This document shows, piece after piece, positions 25,669 through 35,307 of a stretch of DNA of 49,175 nucleotides. Positions within the stretch are counted from its first letter, which is position 1. Every line of letters begins with the position of its first letter. Source of the stretch: an uncultured Campylobacter sp. (lineage in GTDB: Bacteria > Campylobacterota > Campylobacteria > Campylobacterales > Campylobacteraceae); the NCBI RefSeq assembly GCF_938045225.1, contig NZ_CALINL010000286.1, positions 1 through 49,175 of the forward strand, written 5' to 3'. The notes beneath the pieces were generated by a model. The model did not search any database. It was given only the letters and a program-made list of their open reading frames with translations, and was not told where the DNA came from. The position numbers and the translations under genes were made by a program.

Positions 25669-27552
25669 TCAAGCTTGCTTCATTTGAACTGTAGATGGTT
25701 GTATTTGCTTGACAGAACCGATATCAATAACCTTATCAAAAATAAATTTAAGCTCCTCTTGGTGCGTAATCATGAGTACGCCAAGGCGCGGAAAGTCGCG
25801 CTTGAGATTAGCAAGGAGCTCTTTTGCCAGCGCGCTATCAAGTGCCGATGTCGCCTCATCAAGCAATAAAAACGCAGGCTGCGCGAAATAAACCCTCGCA
25901 AATGCAAGCCTTTGCGCCTCGCCTCCGCTTAAAATCTTGCCCCAGTCTTTGATTTCGTCCAGCTCGGGGATAAATTTCTCTAGCCGCACTCGTCGTAAGA
26001 TCCCCTCAAAATCGGTGTCTGCGCTTTGCAAGTCGCCAGGATACGCGATAAGCTGCCTTAGACTCATGCGCGCTAAAAACGGCTTTTGCGGTACGCTCAT
26101 CGTTCCGCGCGGCGCGCAAACCTCGCCCGAGCCGTGATCCCAGATGCCCGCGATATACCTAAACACGCTGCTTTTACCAGTCCCGCTAGCTCCGCGCAGT
26201 AGCGTCCATTCGCCGCTTTTTACGTTTAAATTTAGCCCGCAGACCAGCCTTTCGCCGCTTGGGGTAAAAATTTGCAAATTTGAGCATTTTAACTCGTTTT
26301 GTTTGCAGCTCTCGTCAAATTTAACGCTTTTAAGTTTATCCTGTGTCAAATTTGCCGCCGTTACCCGGGCGAATTCGTTCACTCCGTCAAGGTTGCTGTT
26401 TTGTCCGCTAAATCTAGCGTCATATTTGACCTTAGAGTCTGCCGCCTGCGCGATCTCAACGAATTTATATATGCGCTCCACGCTTGCCGCCCACTCCATG
26501 ATTTGTTTATAATAATCCATAAACCACGCAAAGCCGTCCTGCACGCTATAAAACGCCGAGCGCGCCCGCATCATATCGCCAAAGCTCATCGCCCGCGCGA
26601 AATAAAGTGGCAAACAGGCAAAAATCGGGATTAGATTTGTGATTTTTAAGTAGCTAGCCGAAAAGCACTCTAGGCGAAACTCGGTGTTCATTATGACGCG
26701 CCAGTTGCGCACTACCTCGTTAAAGCTCGCTCGAAAGCGCGATTTTTCAGCGCCTGCGCCATTCATCAGCGCGACGGCTTCGGCGTTTTCGCGAGTGATT
26801 AGCAGATTTGCGCGGTAGTCGGCCTCGACCTGCTGTTTTTCGTAGTTTAGGCGCTTTAGGCTATGGCCGATTAGGTGGGTGATTAACGAGCTAATGATCG
26901 TATAGACGAGCGCGACGTAGACCAAAAAACCCTCCAGCGCAAACTCGCGTCCAAACGCGCTAAAATGCAAGACCTTTGACGCCTCCCAGAGGATAAACGT
27001 GAAAGCAAAAAGCTTGGAGAGGTTATAAACTAGGGATTTTACGAGATTTACGCTTTTATCGGCGAGCAGGAGGCTGTCCTCTGTGATACGCTGATCCGGA
27101 TTATCAAAGCCCGCGGCTGAGGATAGACGATAGAAATTTGCGTTTTTTAGCCACAGATCTTCCATCTCTTCGCTTAGGCTCTCGCGCCACGAGATCACGA
27201 GTAGCTTTTTAAACCAGTTTCCGATCACGATAAAAAGCACGATAACGGCGGTGTAGACGAGAAATTCACCCACAAGCGAGAGCATGAGATCTTTTTCAAA
27301 TTTTTCGATCGCGTCGTAAAATTTTTTGTCCCAAGCGTTCATTAGCGTCGCGACCTTGACGATGGCTAGGCTAGCTCCCAGTGTCACGGCCAGCATCACC
27401 CACGCCCCCAGCGAGCGCTTGCCCGTCCAAAACCAGCCCGCGATGATAAAAAACTTCTTTAAAATTTGCAAATTTAGCCTTTTTTTAATTTTATGTTCGT
27501 CTGCCTTGCTTGACGGCGCATTATGACTTTTGCGCAGAAATTTATCTTCCAA
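25669..27552 (-). CDS. YddA/SbmA-like ABC transporter (fused permease and ATPase)
   Basis: The 627-residue product has six helices in an SbmA/BacA-like membrane domain (about 35-370), including RESLSEEMEDLWLKNANFYRL and FDNPDQRITED, which are typical of this family. A C-terminal ATPase follows with Walker A GASGTGKSS, signature LSGGEAQRLAFARV and Walker B FLLLDEATSAL. The only fitting start is a TTG at 27552. It follows a TonB-dependent receptor gene on the same strand. In E. coli, yddA likewise neighbours the receptor gene yddB, suggesting the pair handles one ligand; its identity is unknown. Confidence 0.88.
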   Translation of the reverse strand: MEDKFLRKSHNAPSSKADEHKIKKRLNLQILKKFFIIAGWFWTGKRSLGAWVMLAVTLGASLAIVKVATLMNAWDKKFYDAIEKFEKDLMLSLVGEFLVYTAVIVLFIVIGNWFKKLLVISWRESLSEEMEDLWLKNANFYRLSSAAGFDNPDQRITEDSLLLADKSVNLVKSLVYNLSKLFAFTFILWEASKVLHFSAFGREFALEGFLVYVALVYTIISSLITHLIGHSLKRLNYEKQQVEADYRANLLITRENAEAVALMNGAGAEKSRFRASFNEVVRNWRVIMNTEFRLECFSASYLKITNLIPIFACLPLYFARAMSFGDMMRARSAFYSVQDGFAWFMDYYKQIMEWAASVERIYKFVEIAQAADSKVKYDARFSGQNSNLDGVNEFARVTAANLTQDKLKSVKFDESCKQNELKCSNLQIFTPSGERLVCGLNLNVKSGEWTLLRGASGTGKSSVFRYIAGIWDHGSGEVCAPRGTMSVPQKPFLARMSLRQLIAYPGDLQSADTDFEGILRRVRLEKFIPELDEIKDWGKILSGGEAQRLAFARVYFAQPAFLLLDEATSALDSALAKELLANLKRDFPRLGVLMITHQEELKFIFDKVIDIGSVKQIQPSTVQMKQA

Positions 27553-27669
27553 ATTTTACCGCAAATTTAATCGCGCTTTACGGACGAGTAAATTCGTGTT
27601 CCGCAAGCCGAGAAAGGTTAAATTTGAGCAAATTTAGCTCCGTAAATAAGTAAGACAAATTTACGCTAG

Positions 27670-27698
27670 AGGCTCGTATTTATAAATTTTACGAGCCT
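27670..27698 (-). terminator. hairpin between receptor and ABC transporter genes
   Basis: AGGCTCGTA (27670-27678) and TACGAGCCT (27690-27698) form a perfect 9-bp stem with an 11-base AT-rich loop, 36 bases after the receptor stop. It may attenuate or end the receptor transcript before the ABC gene. Confidence 0.55.
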
Positions 27699-27733
27699 AG
27701 CTAAGTCCGAAAAGCAGGTGCGCAATAGCCTGA

Positions 27734-29989
27734 TTAGTATGCGTAATTAAACGTCACCATAAAGTTCCTAGGCTCGCCGTAGAAGTTATTTTGTCCGGCC
27801 ACGCGGTTATTTTGATTGATAAAATACTTCTCGTCGGTTATGTTTTTGACGGATAAATTTACGTTAAAGTGCTTGTCGTAATAATACGCGATATTCGCAT
27901 CCCATAGCGCGTAGGCCTTTTGGTCCGGGATGTCGTTAGCCGGATAATACGCGCCGGTCGTGATATTGTATCTTGAGTACATGTTGTTGGTCTTGGTCTG
28001 ATAGCGTACGCCCGTGCCAAAGACTAGCTTTTGCTGCGCGACTAGAGGCAGCTCGTAGCTTGTGCAGACCTTGACAATATGTTTTGGTATCCAAGGCTTA
28101 GCATTTGCGCCTTTGCGGTAGTCGACACTTGTAGGATTGTGCGTTTCGTCTTTCATGTATTCGCTTTTATTATACGTATATCCGCCGAAAATTTTCCATC
28201 TATCGGTGATCGCGCCGTTTGCTTCGATATCAAGGCCGCGGCTTCGTACTTTACCCTCGGCTACGCTTCTGTTTTTATTCGTGGCGACGTAGTACTCGTA
28301 GTCTTGTATCGCGCGATTTTCTTGTTCGATCTGAAACAGCGCCACGGTCGTGTTTAGCGCACCGTCAAAAAACTCGGACTTTAGACCGATCTCGGCGTTG
28401 TAGCCCACGATAGGCTTCAGTATCTCGTCGTTTCTATCGGTAGCAGTTTGTGGCTTATATATCTCGGTGTAGCTGGCGTACAGCGAGTGATCTCTGGCAA
28501 AATCCCACGTAAGGCCGATATACGGCGTTAGTTTGTGCTTTTTGACCTCTTGCGCGACCGTATGCGTGCCTCGGCGGTAGTTATCGGTAGCGCTATTTCT
28601 CTTTAACCACGAGTATCTAGCGCCAAGGAGTAAATGCCAGTCGTCGCTAAAGTTATACCTAGTGCCGATCGTAAACATTTGTTGGTAAATTTTAGTGTTA
28701 TAGTGTAGATTGTAGCAGTTGGTACCCAGCGTGCAAAGAGCCGTCATATCTCCCCAGTTTGGTTCGTTATTTATGAGGCCTTTGTTGAAGGTATTATAGG
28801 TGAGATTTGCCGCGCCCGTAAACACATCTCTGTCGTGCTGCGTGAAGGTCTCGCGCGACATCGTAATGCTGGTGAAAAAGTCGTGATTTTGACCAAATAA
28901 ATCATAGTTTGCGTCGATACCGGTTTTAAAGCTAAATTCTTTACTCGCGTTGTCGTATCTGTCGTAGCCGATATATCTGGTAATCGGATCGCGATTTACT
29001 CCGTGCCAGCCGCCGAATTTGAGAGTGCTCTTGCTATCGGTATAGTTAAATTTGGCATAGGCCTTGATGCTGTCGTTAAAATAGTGCTCAAGATCTAAAA
29101 ATAGGTTATATTTTTCGTAGATCGCGCGACTCCAGTCTGATATAAAGGTCGTTTTGCGGTTTAAATTTAACTCCTCGCCGTTCTTGCCTACAACCGGTAC
29201 ACCGAACGGATCGTAGACGCCTCTACTTTTTTGGTAGATTATCCCGGCAAGCGCGTTCGTGGAGTCGCCTATATCGGTTTCTATCATCGCAGAGACTGCG
29301 CCTCTTTTGTTGCCTTTCATATCCCTAAACGACCCATCCTTGCCCAGAGTGCCGATTACTCTGCCTCGGACGGAGCCGTCGGAGTTTAGCCCGCCCGTCA
29401 CGTCTGCTACGCTACGGTATGTATCCCAGCTGCCTATACCTAGGGATAAATTTGCTCCGAACGTCTTTTGCGGACGCTTTCTAGCTAAATTTATCGTGCC
29501 GCCGGGCTCGCCGTTACTCTGCGTCAGACCCGCCACGCCGCGAAGTACCTCCACGCGGTCATAAAACGCCATGTCGGTATGCTCTTTGGACTGGCCGTAG
29601 AGCCCCTGCGCAGCAAGCGCGGTGGTGGACTGCATGCCGTCTTCTTGGATGTTATCGATGTTAAAGCCTCTAGACATCGGTAGATTCATGCCAAACCTGC
29701 TCGTAGTCGTAATGCCCGGCGCATAGCTTAGCGCCTTATCTACGTCGTTTAAATTTAGATCTTTAACGAGCTGATCGGGGATAATGGTGACGGTCTGTGG
29801 CGTTTCGCGGATAGTTAAATCAAGACCCGTCGCAGTGTTCATGTTTTGCGTCGTATACGAGCCCGTACCCTCGGTCGTCGATAGATCGGCTTTACCGTAT
29901 GCGGTCACCTCGCCGAGGTTTGCATCGACTGCGTAGAGCAAGCAAGCAAGGCAGATGGATAAGCCTATAAATTTGCATTGAGCGTTCAA
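27734..29989 (-). CDS. TonB-dependent siderophore-type outer membrane receptor
   Basis: Outer membrane beta-barrel that imports a ligand, probably a ferric siderophore, with TonB energy. The 751-residue product has a signal peptide from a TTG start at 29989, preferred because AAGGAG lies 6 bases upstream, then a plug domain. The plug contains TIRETPQTVTIIPDQLVKD and YAPGITTTSRFGMNLPMSRGF; a 22-strand barrel follows, ending in the aromatic NFMVTFNYAY. An upstream ATG at 30061 would add 24 residues and spoil the signal peptide. A Fur-like box covers the promoter. Confidence 0.93.
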   Translation of the reverse strand: MNAQCKFIGLSICLACLLYAVDANLGEVTAYGKADLSTTEGTGSYTTQNMNTATGLDLTIRETPQTVTIIPDQLVKDLNLNDVDKALSYAPGITTTSRFGMNLPMSRGFNIDNIQEDGMQSTTALAAQGLYGQSKEHTDMAFYDRVEVLRGVAGLTQSNGEPGGTINLARKRPQKTFGANLSLGIGSWDTYRSVADVTGGLNSDGSVRGRVIGTLGKDGSFRDMKGNKRGAVSAMIETDIGDSTNALAGIIYQKSRGVYDPFGVPVVGKNGEELNLNRKTTFISDWSRAIYEKYNLFLDLEHYFNDSIKAYAKFNYTDSKSTLKFGGWHGVNRDPITRYIGYDRYDNASKEFSFKTGIDANYDLFGQNHDFFTSITMSRETFTQHDRDVFTGAANLTYNTFNKGLINNEPNWGDMTALCTLGTNCYNLHYNTKIYQQMFTIGTRYNFSDDWHLLLGARYSWLKRNSATDNYRRGTHTVAQEVKKHKLTPYIGLTWDFARDHSLYASYTEIYKPQTATDRNDEILKPIVGYNAEIGLKSEFFDGALNTTVALFQIEQENRAIQDYEYYVATNKNRSVAEGKVRSRGLDIEANGAITDRWKIFGGYTYNKSEYMKDETHNPTSVDYRKGANAKPWIPKHIVKVCTSYELPLVAQQKLVFGTGVRYQTKTNNMYSRYNITTGAYYPANDIPDQKAYALWDANIAYYYDKHFNVNLSVKNITDEKYFINQNNRVAGQNNFYGEPRNFMVTFNYAY

Positions 29990-30002
29990 AATTTTCTCCT
30001 TA

Positions 30003-30029
30003 ATATTGATAATGATTAGGCGCATTATA
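30003..30029 (-). promoter_or_regulatory. receptor promoter with Fur-like box
   Basis: On the minus strand TATAAT (30024-30029) precedes the receptor gene. The sequence at 30003-30018, read on plus as ATATTGATAATGATTA, contains a GATAAT core and adjacent hexamers resembling the NATAAT repeats of Fur boxes, and covers the expected transcription start. This predicts repression by Fur under iron sufficiency. Confidence 0.6.
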
Positions 30030-30157
30030 TATAAAAAATTTAAGAAAAAAATAAAGAGCAAATAAGCGCTAAATCAGACAAAACAGGGGTTAAATTTGAG
30101 CGTATAAATTTAGTATTTTGGGTTAAGCGATATAAATTTGAATCAAATTTAAAATTC

Positions 30158-30182
30158 AGCGAGCGGCCATAAACCGCTCGCT
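30158..30182 (-). terminator. terminator after the Mop gene
   Basis: AGCGAGCGG (30158-30166) and CCGCTCGCT (30174-30182) form a perfect 9-bp GC-rich stem with a 7-base loop, 12 bases after the Mop stop, followed on the minus strand by GAATTTT. Confidence 0.75.
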
Positions 30183-30194
30183 ATTTATAAAGAA

Positions 30195-30614
30195 TTAAGC
30201 ACCTATGATGATGTGGCTAGCTTTAATGATAGCAGTTACTTCATCGCCTGCTTTTAGAGCTAAGTTTTTAGCAGACTCGTTAGTGATGATAGCGCTTAGC
30301 TTATCGCTGCCGGCTATCTCGATATCTACTTCAGCGTTTACCGCACCCTCTACTACTTTTACTACCTTACCTTTTAGTTGGTTAGTAGCGCTTAGCTTTA
30401 GACCGTTCTCGCCTTTAGCTACTATGATAGAAGAAGCTTTAAATAGATAAACCACCTTTTTACCGGCTACTAGATCTAGAGCCTTTTGGCTATCTACTGT
30501 TACGGTTGCTTTTACTGTCTCTCCGCCTTGTAACTTTGCTACTACTAGAGAGTTTACCGCTCCCTCTCTTACCTCTGTGATCTGTGCTGACAGTTGATTT
30601 CTTGCGCTAAACAT
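30195..30614 (-). CDS. di-Mop molybdate-binding protein (molbindin type)
   Basis: Cytoplasmic oxyanion store or buffer. The 139-residue product is two tandem Mop/TOBE repeats of about 68 residues. Each begins SA(R/T)NQL and contains VxEGAVNxxV, an Ala/Thr strand and a C-terminal KASxIIxA, so the repeats are clearly related. An AAAGGAAAAC ribosome binding site precedes the ATG. No mod transporter or molybdopterin genes are nearby. The gene's codon usage is noticeably more uniform and AT-rich than its neighbours, which may reflect high expression. Confidence 0.9.
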   Translation of the reverse strand: MFSARNQLSAQITEVREGAVNSLVVAKLQGGETVKATVTVDSQKALDLVAGKKVVYLFKASSIIVAKGENGLKLSATNQLKGKVVKVVEGAVNAEVDIEIAGSDKLSAIITNESAKNLALKAGDEVTAIIKASHIIIGA

Positions 30615-30889
30615 TGCGTTTTCCTTTGTAATTAAATTTGATTTCGTATTAAAATCTGAGCGAATATTAACAACTTAAACTTTTATAAAACTTAAAAAAC
30701 AAATATGCAAAAATCTAACTTTATTACTAAAAACGCATACATTAACGATTATCGGAATTTTAGGTATTTTGATAAATGAAGTAGAAAAATTTAATTTCGC
30801 AAATTGGGAATAGGGGTAGGCGGGGTGAGGGTAGAATTTGACGGGCAAAAAGGTGAATTTAGGATAAAATAACAAAAAAGGAGGCGACA

Positions 30890-31438
30890 ATGCAAACTCA
30901 AAAAGATAAAATCGCCAAAGCGGCTAAATTTGAGTCTAAAATTGACAATGCAAGCCGCCAAGACGAGCTAGTTCAAAGCAACAAGGAGGCTGAAGCGCTG
31001 GAATACGGTAAAGCCTTAGTACAAATCCCTGAAAATTTAAAGCGTAGATATCAGCTTCATCGTTTGGTTAGATTTAATTTTCCGACTTTTACGGCATTGG
31101 CTTATTGCTTAACCTTGAACTATCTAGGCATGGATAATTTGTATCTAGTCGTATTATCTGCCATTGTTTGCACGCTATTGTTTTTAATTTTAAAACGCAA
31201 ATACAGCAATCTTTTTATTAAAAATCCTGAAAAAAGCAACACGATTTTTGCGGTAGAGAATTTTGCTACTTTTGCTTTGATTTTTTATCTTCCTGTCACT
31301 TTGTCTGGCAAAAGCCAGCATAACGATGGAGCAATAGGAGCTTTTGGTGCATTTTTGTTGCTAACTCCGATACTAATTATAGTGATTGCGGCTTGTATCT
31401 ATCGCAACCAGAGTGTTTACGCGGAGCTAAGAGAGTAA
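30890..31438 (+). CDS. membrane protein of unknown function
   Basis: The 182-residue product has a charged N-terminal 65 residues, basic then acidic, followed by four predicted helices: about 70-88, 90-108, 128-146 and 155-175. The tail is short. The strong AAGGAGGCGAC ribosome binding site fixes the ATG. It stands alone between the Mop gene (divergent) and nifU (convergent). No family recognised. Confidence 0.7.
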   Translation: MQTQKDKIAKAAKFESKIDNASRQDELVQSNKEAEALEYGKALVQIPENLKRRYQLHRLVRFNFPTFTALAYCLTLNYLGMDNLYLVVLSAIVCTLLFLILKRKYSNLFIKNPEKSNTIFAVENFATFALIFYLPVTLSGKSQHNDGAIGAFGAFLLLTPILIIVIAACIYRNQSVYAELRE

Positions 31439-31574
31439 ATTTTAGTAGTCAAATTCTGTACTCAAATTTACGCAAAGCTATAGCAGCTAAATTTGTTTGT
31501 TTCATAAGGTGGATTTTGTGATTCTGTAACGCCAAAACCATTTTATAGGTCGCATAAATTTACAAAATAGAGCA

Positions 31575-31595
31575 GGGCGGATAAACCAACCGCCC
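31575..31595 (-). terminator. terminator after nifU
   Basis: GGGCGG (31575-31580) and CCGCCC (31590-31595) form a GC-rich stem with a 9-base loop, followed on the minus strand by TGCTCTATTTTG. It lies between the convergent nifU and unknown membrane protein genes. Confidence 0.6.
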
Positions 31596-31649
31596 GAATT
31601 TAATCAAATTTGAGCTCTAATCCGCGTCAAATTTGCCGTCTAAAGCAAA

Positions 31650-32642
31650 TCAGATAGGTAAAACGCGGATATTTGGGCTGAGGTTTTCTTGAAGCACGTT
31701 TTCGATCGCGTATAGCGTGCCAGTCGCACCGCTCGCGCAGCCGCTGCAAGCACCCATGTAGCGGATATAGACGTCAAATTTACCTTCGGCGTCCTTTTGT
31801 AGATCGAGGATCTCCATGTCGCCGCCGTCCATCATCAGCATCGGGCGGATATCCCTATCTATGACGCTCTCGATGGCCTTTAGCTGGCCAACGACGGTCA
31901 TGCTCTCAAAGCTCACGTCGTCAAATTTGCCCGAAACCTGCGCGTCGATAACGGCTTGCTTTTTCTCCTGCTCCATCTCGGCTCTAGTGTCTGCGAGGAT
32001 GTCCACGAGATAATACTCGCGCTTTTCGTGTCCGCCCGGGCGCACGCAGGATTTGCAAAAGGCGCCTGCTTTGGTGTATTGCGTGATCTCCTCGACCGTG
32101 TGTAGGTCGTTTAGGCGGATGACCTCTTTGATCGTGCCTAGGCTCACGCGCGCGCACTCGCACACGATGATCTCGTCCTCGAAATGCTCAGGATCTACGC
32201 CCTTGTACTGCGCCGCTGCGGCCTTGATAACGTCGTAGGCCATGACCGAACAGTGCATCTTTTGCGGCGGGACAGCTGGGACGTCTGGTGTGTCGCGCAT
32301 GGCTTTTTCCACGTCGATGTTTGTGATTTTGACCGCTTCGTCCACGGTCTTGCCGATGCAAAGCTCGGCCATCGTATCTGAGCTAGCCACTGCCGTGCCG
32401 CAGCCAAAGCTCTTAAATTTAGCGTCCATGATGCGGTCGGTTTTTTCATCCACGAGCCAGTACAGCCTCACCGCGTCGCCGCAGCTTTCGGCGCCAAAGT
32501 CCGCTACGATAAGCTTACCGCCTTTTGCTTTGGCCTCGTCCTCGGTGATCTCGCCCATAAATTTGGGATTGTTCATGCGGTCTTGGACGTTTTGGGAGTA
32601 TTCGTCCCAAATTGAACCGCCGATTAGGTTATTTTTTGCCAT
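31650..32642 (-). CDS. nifU: NifU-type Fe-S cluster scaffold protein
   Basis: Scaffold that receives sulfur from NifS and builds Fe-S clusters; in Campylobacterota it is the general housekeeping system. The 330-residue product has three domains. An IscU-like N terminus carries ligands in FGCGTAVASSD and KMHCSVMAYD. A central [2Fe-2S] BFD-like domain has CECARVS and FCKSCVRPGG, and a C-terminal Nfu domain has GACSGCASGATGT. I chose ATG 32642, which follows AAGGAAATAAA; an in-frame extension upstream to 32696 lacks a ribosome binding site. nifS lies 336 bases upstream. Confidence 0.95.
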   Translation of the reverse strand: MAKNNLIGGSIWDEYSQNVQDRMNNPKFMGEITEDEAKAKGGKLIVADFGAESCGDAVRLYWLVDEKTDRIMDAKFKSFGCGTAVASSDTMAELCIGKTVDEAVKITNIDVEKAMRDTPDVPAVPPQKMHCSVMAYDVIKAAAAQYKGVDPEHFEDEIIVCECARVSLGTIKEVIRLNDLHTVEEITQYTKAGAFCKSCVRPGGHEKREYYLVDILADTRAEMEQEKKQAVIDAQVSGKFDDVSFESMTVVGQLKAIESVIDRDIRPMLMMDGGDMEILDLQKDAEGKFDVYIRYMGACSGCASGATGTLYAIENVLQENLSPNIRVLPI

Positions 32643-32978
32643 TTTATTTCCTTTTTGGAGGCGTTGTCTCGCGAGCGTCTTTGAATGAGCTTGCAAAAAT
32701 ATCGCTGCGGCAACCTATTTGGTTAGCCTTGCTCATTTTTGCTTCACACCATTCAAATCCATCTCGCGATACTGCCGCCCGCTTCCTTTAAATTTAACTC
32801 AAATTTGGACTTTTAAAAACCCAAATTTGAACCAAATTTATGAAATTTAAATTGTTAAGGCAAAGTATTTTGAGATGATTTTTGGGGTTGCGCAGGTAAA
32901 ATTTAGCGTAGGCTGGACAAGTAGTCCGCCGAGCTAAATTTTAGCAAGCTCCGCAAAAAGCGCTCAAAAGACAAGCCG
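32643..32978. other. 336-base gap between nifS and nifU
   Basis: No credible gene. It holds a strong hairpin element (32897-32943) 36 bases downstream of nifS, and several AAATTT words. nifS and nifU are usually adjacent in related bacteria, so the length is unusual. Confidence 0.65.
32897..32943. repeat. hairpin element B (11-bp perfect arms, GGAC/GTCC core)
   Basis: Arms TAAAATTTAGC (32897-32907) and GCTAAATTTTA (32933-32943) pair perfectly. Inside, GGC (32911-32913) pairs with GCC (32928-32930) and GGAC (32915-32918) with GTCC (32924-32927), with a single bulged T and a 5-base loop AAGTA. The core 32915-32928 matches element A (2009-2022) at 11 of 14 bases while the arms are unrelated. 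It lies 36 bases beyond the nifS stop, between nifS and nifU. Confidence 0.75.
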
Positions 32979-34166
<1,188 letters not shown>

Positions 34167-34176
34167 TTATCAATTA

Positions 34177-34191
34177 GGATATATTTTATCC
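34177..34191. promoter_or_regulatory. palindromic candidate operator at the nifS promoter, copy 1
   Basis: GGATATATTTTATCC has 5-bp symmetric ends (GGATA/TATCC) and sits 20 bases upstream of the nifS GTG. A second copy of 14 of these bases occurs inverted at 34353-34366. A repeated motif flanking the promoter suggests an operator for an Fe-S or iron-responsive regulator; identity unknown. Confidence 0.45.
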
Positions 34192-34352
34192 CTTTTATTT
34201 TTGCGACGATAATATAACAAATTTTATAAATTTTTGATTAAAATTTTAGCTTAATTTTTTCAAATTTAGCCGTTTTTTGATAGAGTTTATATATTGAAAT
34301 TCCTTATCAAATGAGCAAAACGTCGGTCTTTCGGTCAAATTTGATATAAAAA

Positions 34353-34366
34353 GATAAAATATATCC
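34353..34366. promoter_or_regulatory. candidate operator, copy 2 (inverted)
   Basis: GATAAAATATATCC is the exact reverse complement of 34177-34190 and lies about 175 bases further upstream of nifS. Confidence 0.4.
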
Positions 34367-34529
34367 TAAACTTAGTTTGATTTCTTAAGGTTTTAGAAAA
34401 TTTAAAAATTAAAATTTTCGCATCTTGAGTGAAAATTTGGCGAAAATAATCCAAATTTTGCACCGACTCGGGATAAATTTGTATCTTTGCTCAGTTAAAT
34501 TTGACGCGAGATAAAGACGAGAGCGAGCG

Positions 34530-34712
34530 TCAAATTTGAGACTGCTGAATGTTTCTGGGGTCGTAAAATTTGATCGTCCAGGGTGCGTCCGCGATATCGG
34601 CGCTCAGTTTCGCCCTAAAATACTCACGCACCGCACCGCAGTCTGATTTTGAGATGAAATAAATATTTATAACGTTCGTCTCGCTAAACAAGGGCAAGGT
34701 TGCAAAAGTAGC
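34530..34712 (-). pseudogene. 3' remnant of an unidentified gene
   Basis: An open frame of 60 codons with no ATG or GTG start encodes a composition typical of real protein, for example SETNVINIYFISKSDCGAVR and LSADIADAPWTIKFYDPRN. It ends at TGA 34530-34532 and is cut off by a TAA at 34713-34715. It lies directly downstream of the broken gene at 34719-35215. It is probably the C-terminal remnant of a small soluble protein; family not recognised. Confidence 0.45.
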
Positions 34713-34718
34713 TTAAAT

Positions 34719-35215
34719 TTACGTCTTTGTCAAAGGCTCTGAGCACGCATTTGGCGAAAAAATTAGCGCATAAAAAATAAATGCGGCCAAGACGAACATA
34801 AACGGGATTACTATCGCGGAAAGCCGATTTTTAGGTATCGCTCCTAAAATTTGATAGGGCGATTTTCGCATTTCGCGGACATCCGTCAAATTTATCGTTA
34901 CTCCCTTTTTGGTTTGGAAAATTTTATCCTCGTAAAGGTAAACGAGCGAGGGATTTTTTAGTTTTTTGATTAGGTCGGCGGCGGCTAAAATATTTCCAAA
35001 AATAACACCTATAAACACCGAAACAAATCTGCCGTCTCGCATCGCCTCTGCCCTAAAACCTCCCAAAATGAGCCGCTTTGCCAATCTACCATGCCGCTAA
35101 AAAATATAAAAAACGTCATAAGAAGATTGATGCTAAATAAGAACGCGCAGCCAAGCGCGATGCGGTAAAAATCGCCCTGTAAAACTAGCGGATTTTCGTC
35201 GTAGTTTCTGCTCAA
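34719..35215 (-). pseudogene. two-helix membrane protein broken by one frameshift
   Basis: From an ATG at 35215 the frame encodes SRNYDENPLVLQGDFYRIAL and a helix, then drifts into a stop. The second half runs in another frame to TAA 34719-34721. It has a helix (VFIGVIFGNILAAADLI), a soluble segment VYLYEDKIFQTKKGVTINL, and a final helix. Adding one base to the four-base run at 35055-35058 (T4 to T5 on the coding strand) restores a 165-residue frame. The architecture recalls the broken gene at 10727-11260. Confidence 0.7.
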
Positions 35216-35307
35216 ATTTACTCTTATATACCCTTAAATTTAACCCGTCAAATTTAAGAACCGGAGGATAAAACGTACTCAAATTTACCTGCAAAGCCTA
35301 AATTTGA

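Noticed and set aside
30003..30061. Upstream ATG of the TonB receptor at 30061
   Set aside because: It would add 24 hydrophobic residues, read through the promoter and Fur-like box, and lacks a ribosome binding site; TTG 29989 has AAGGAG and gives a clean signal peptide.
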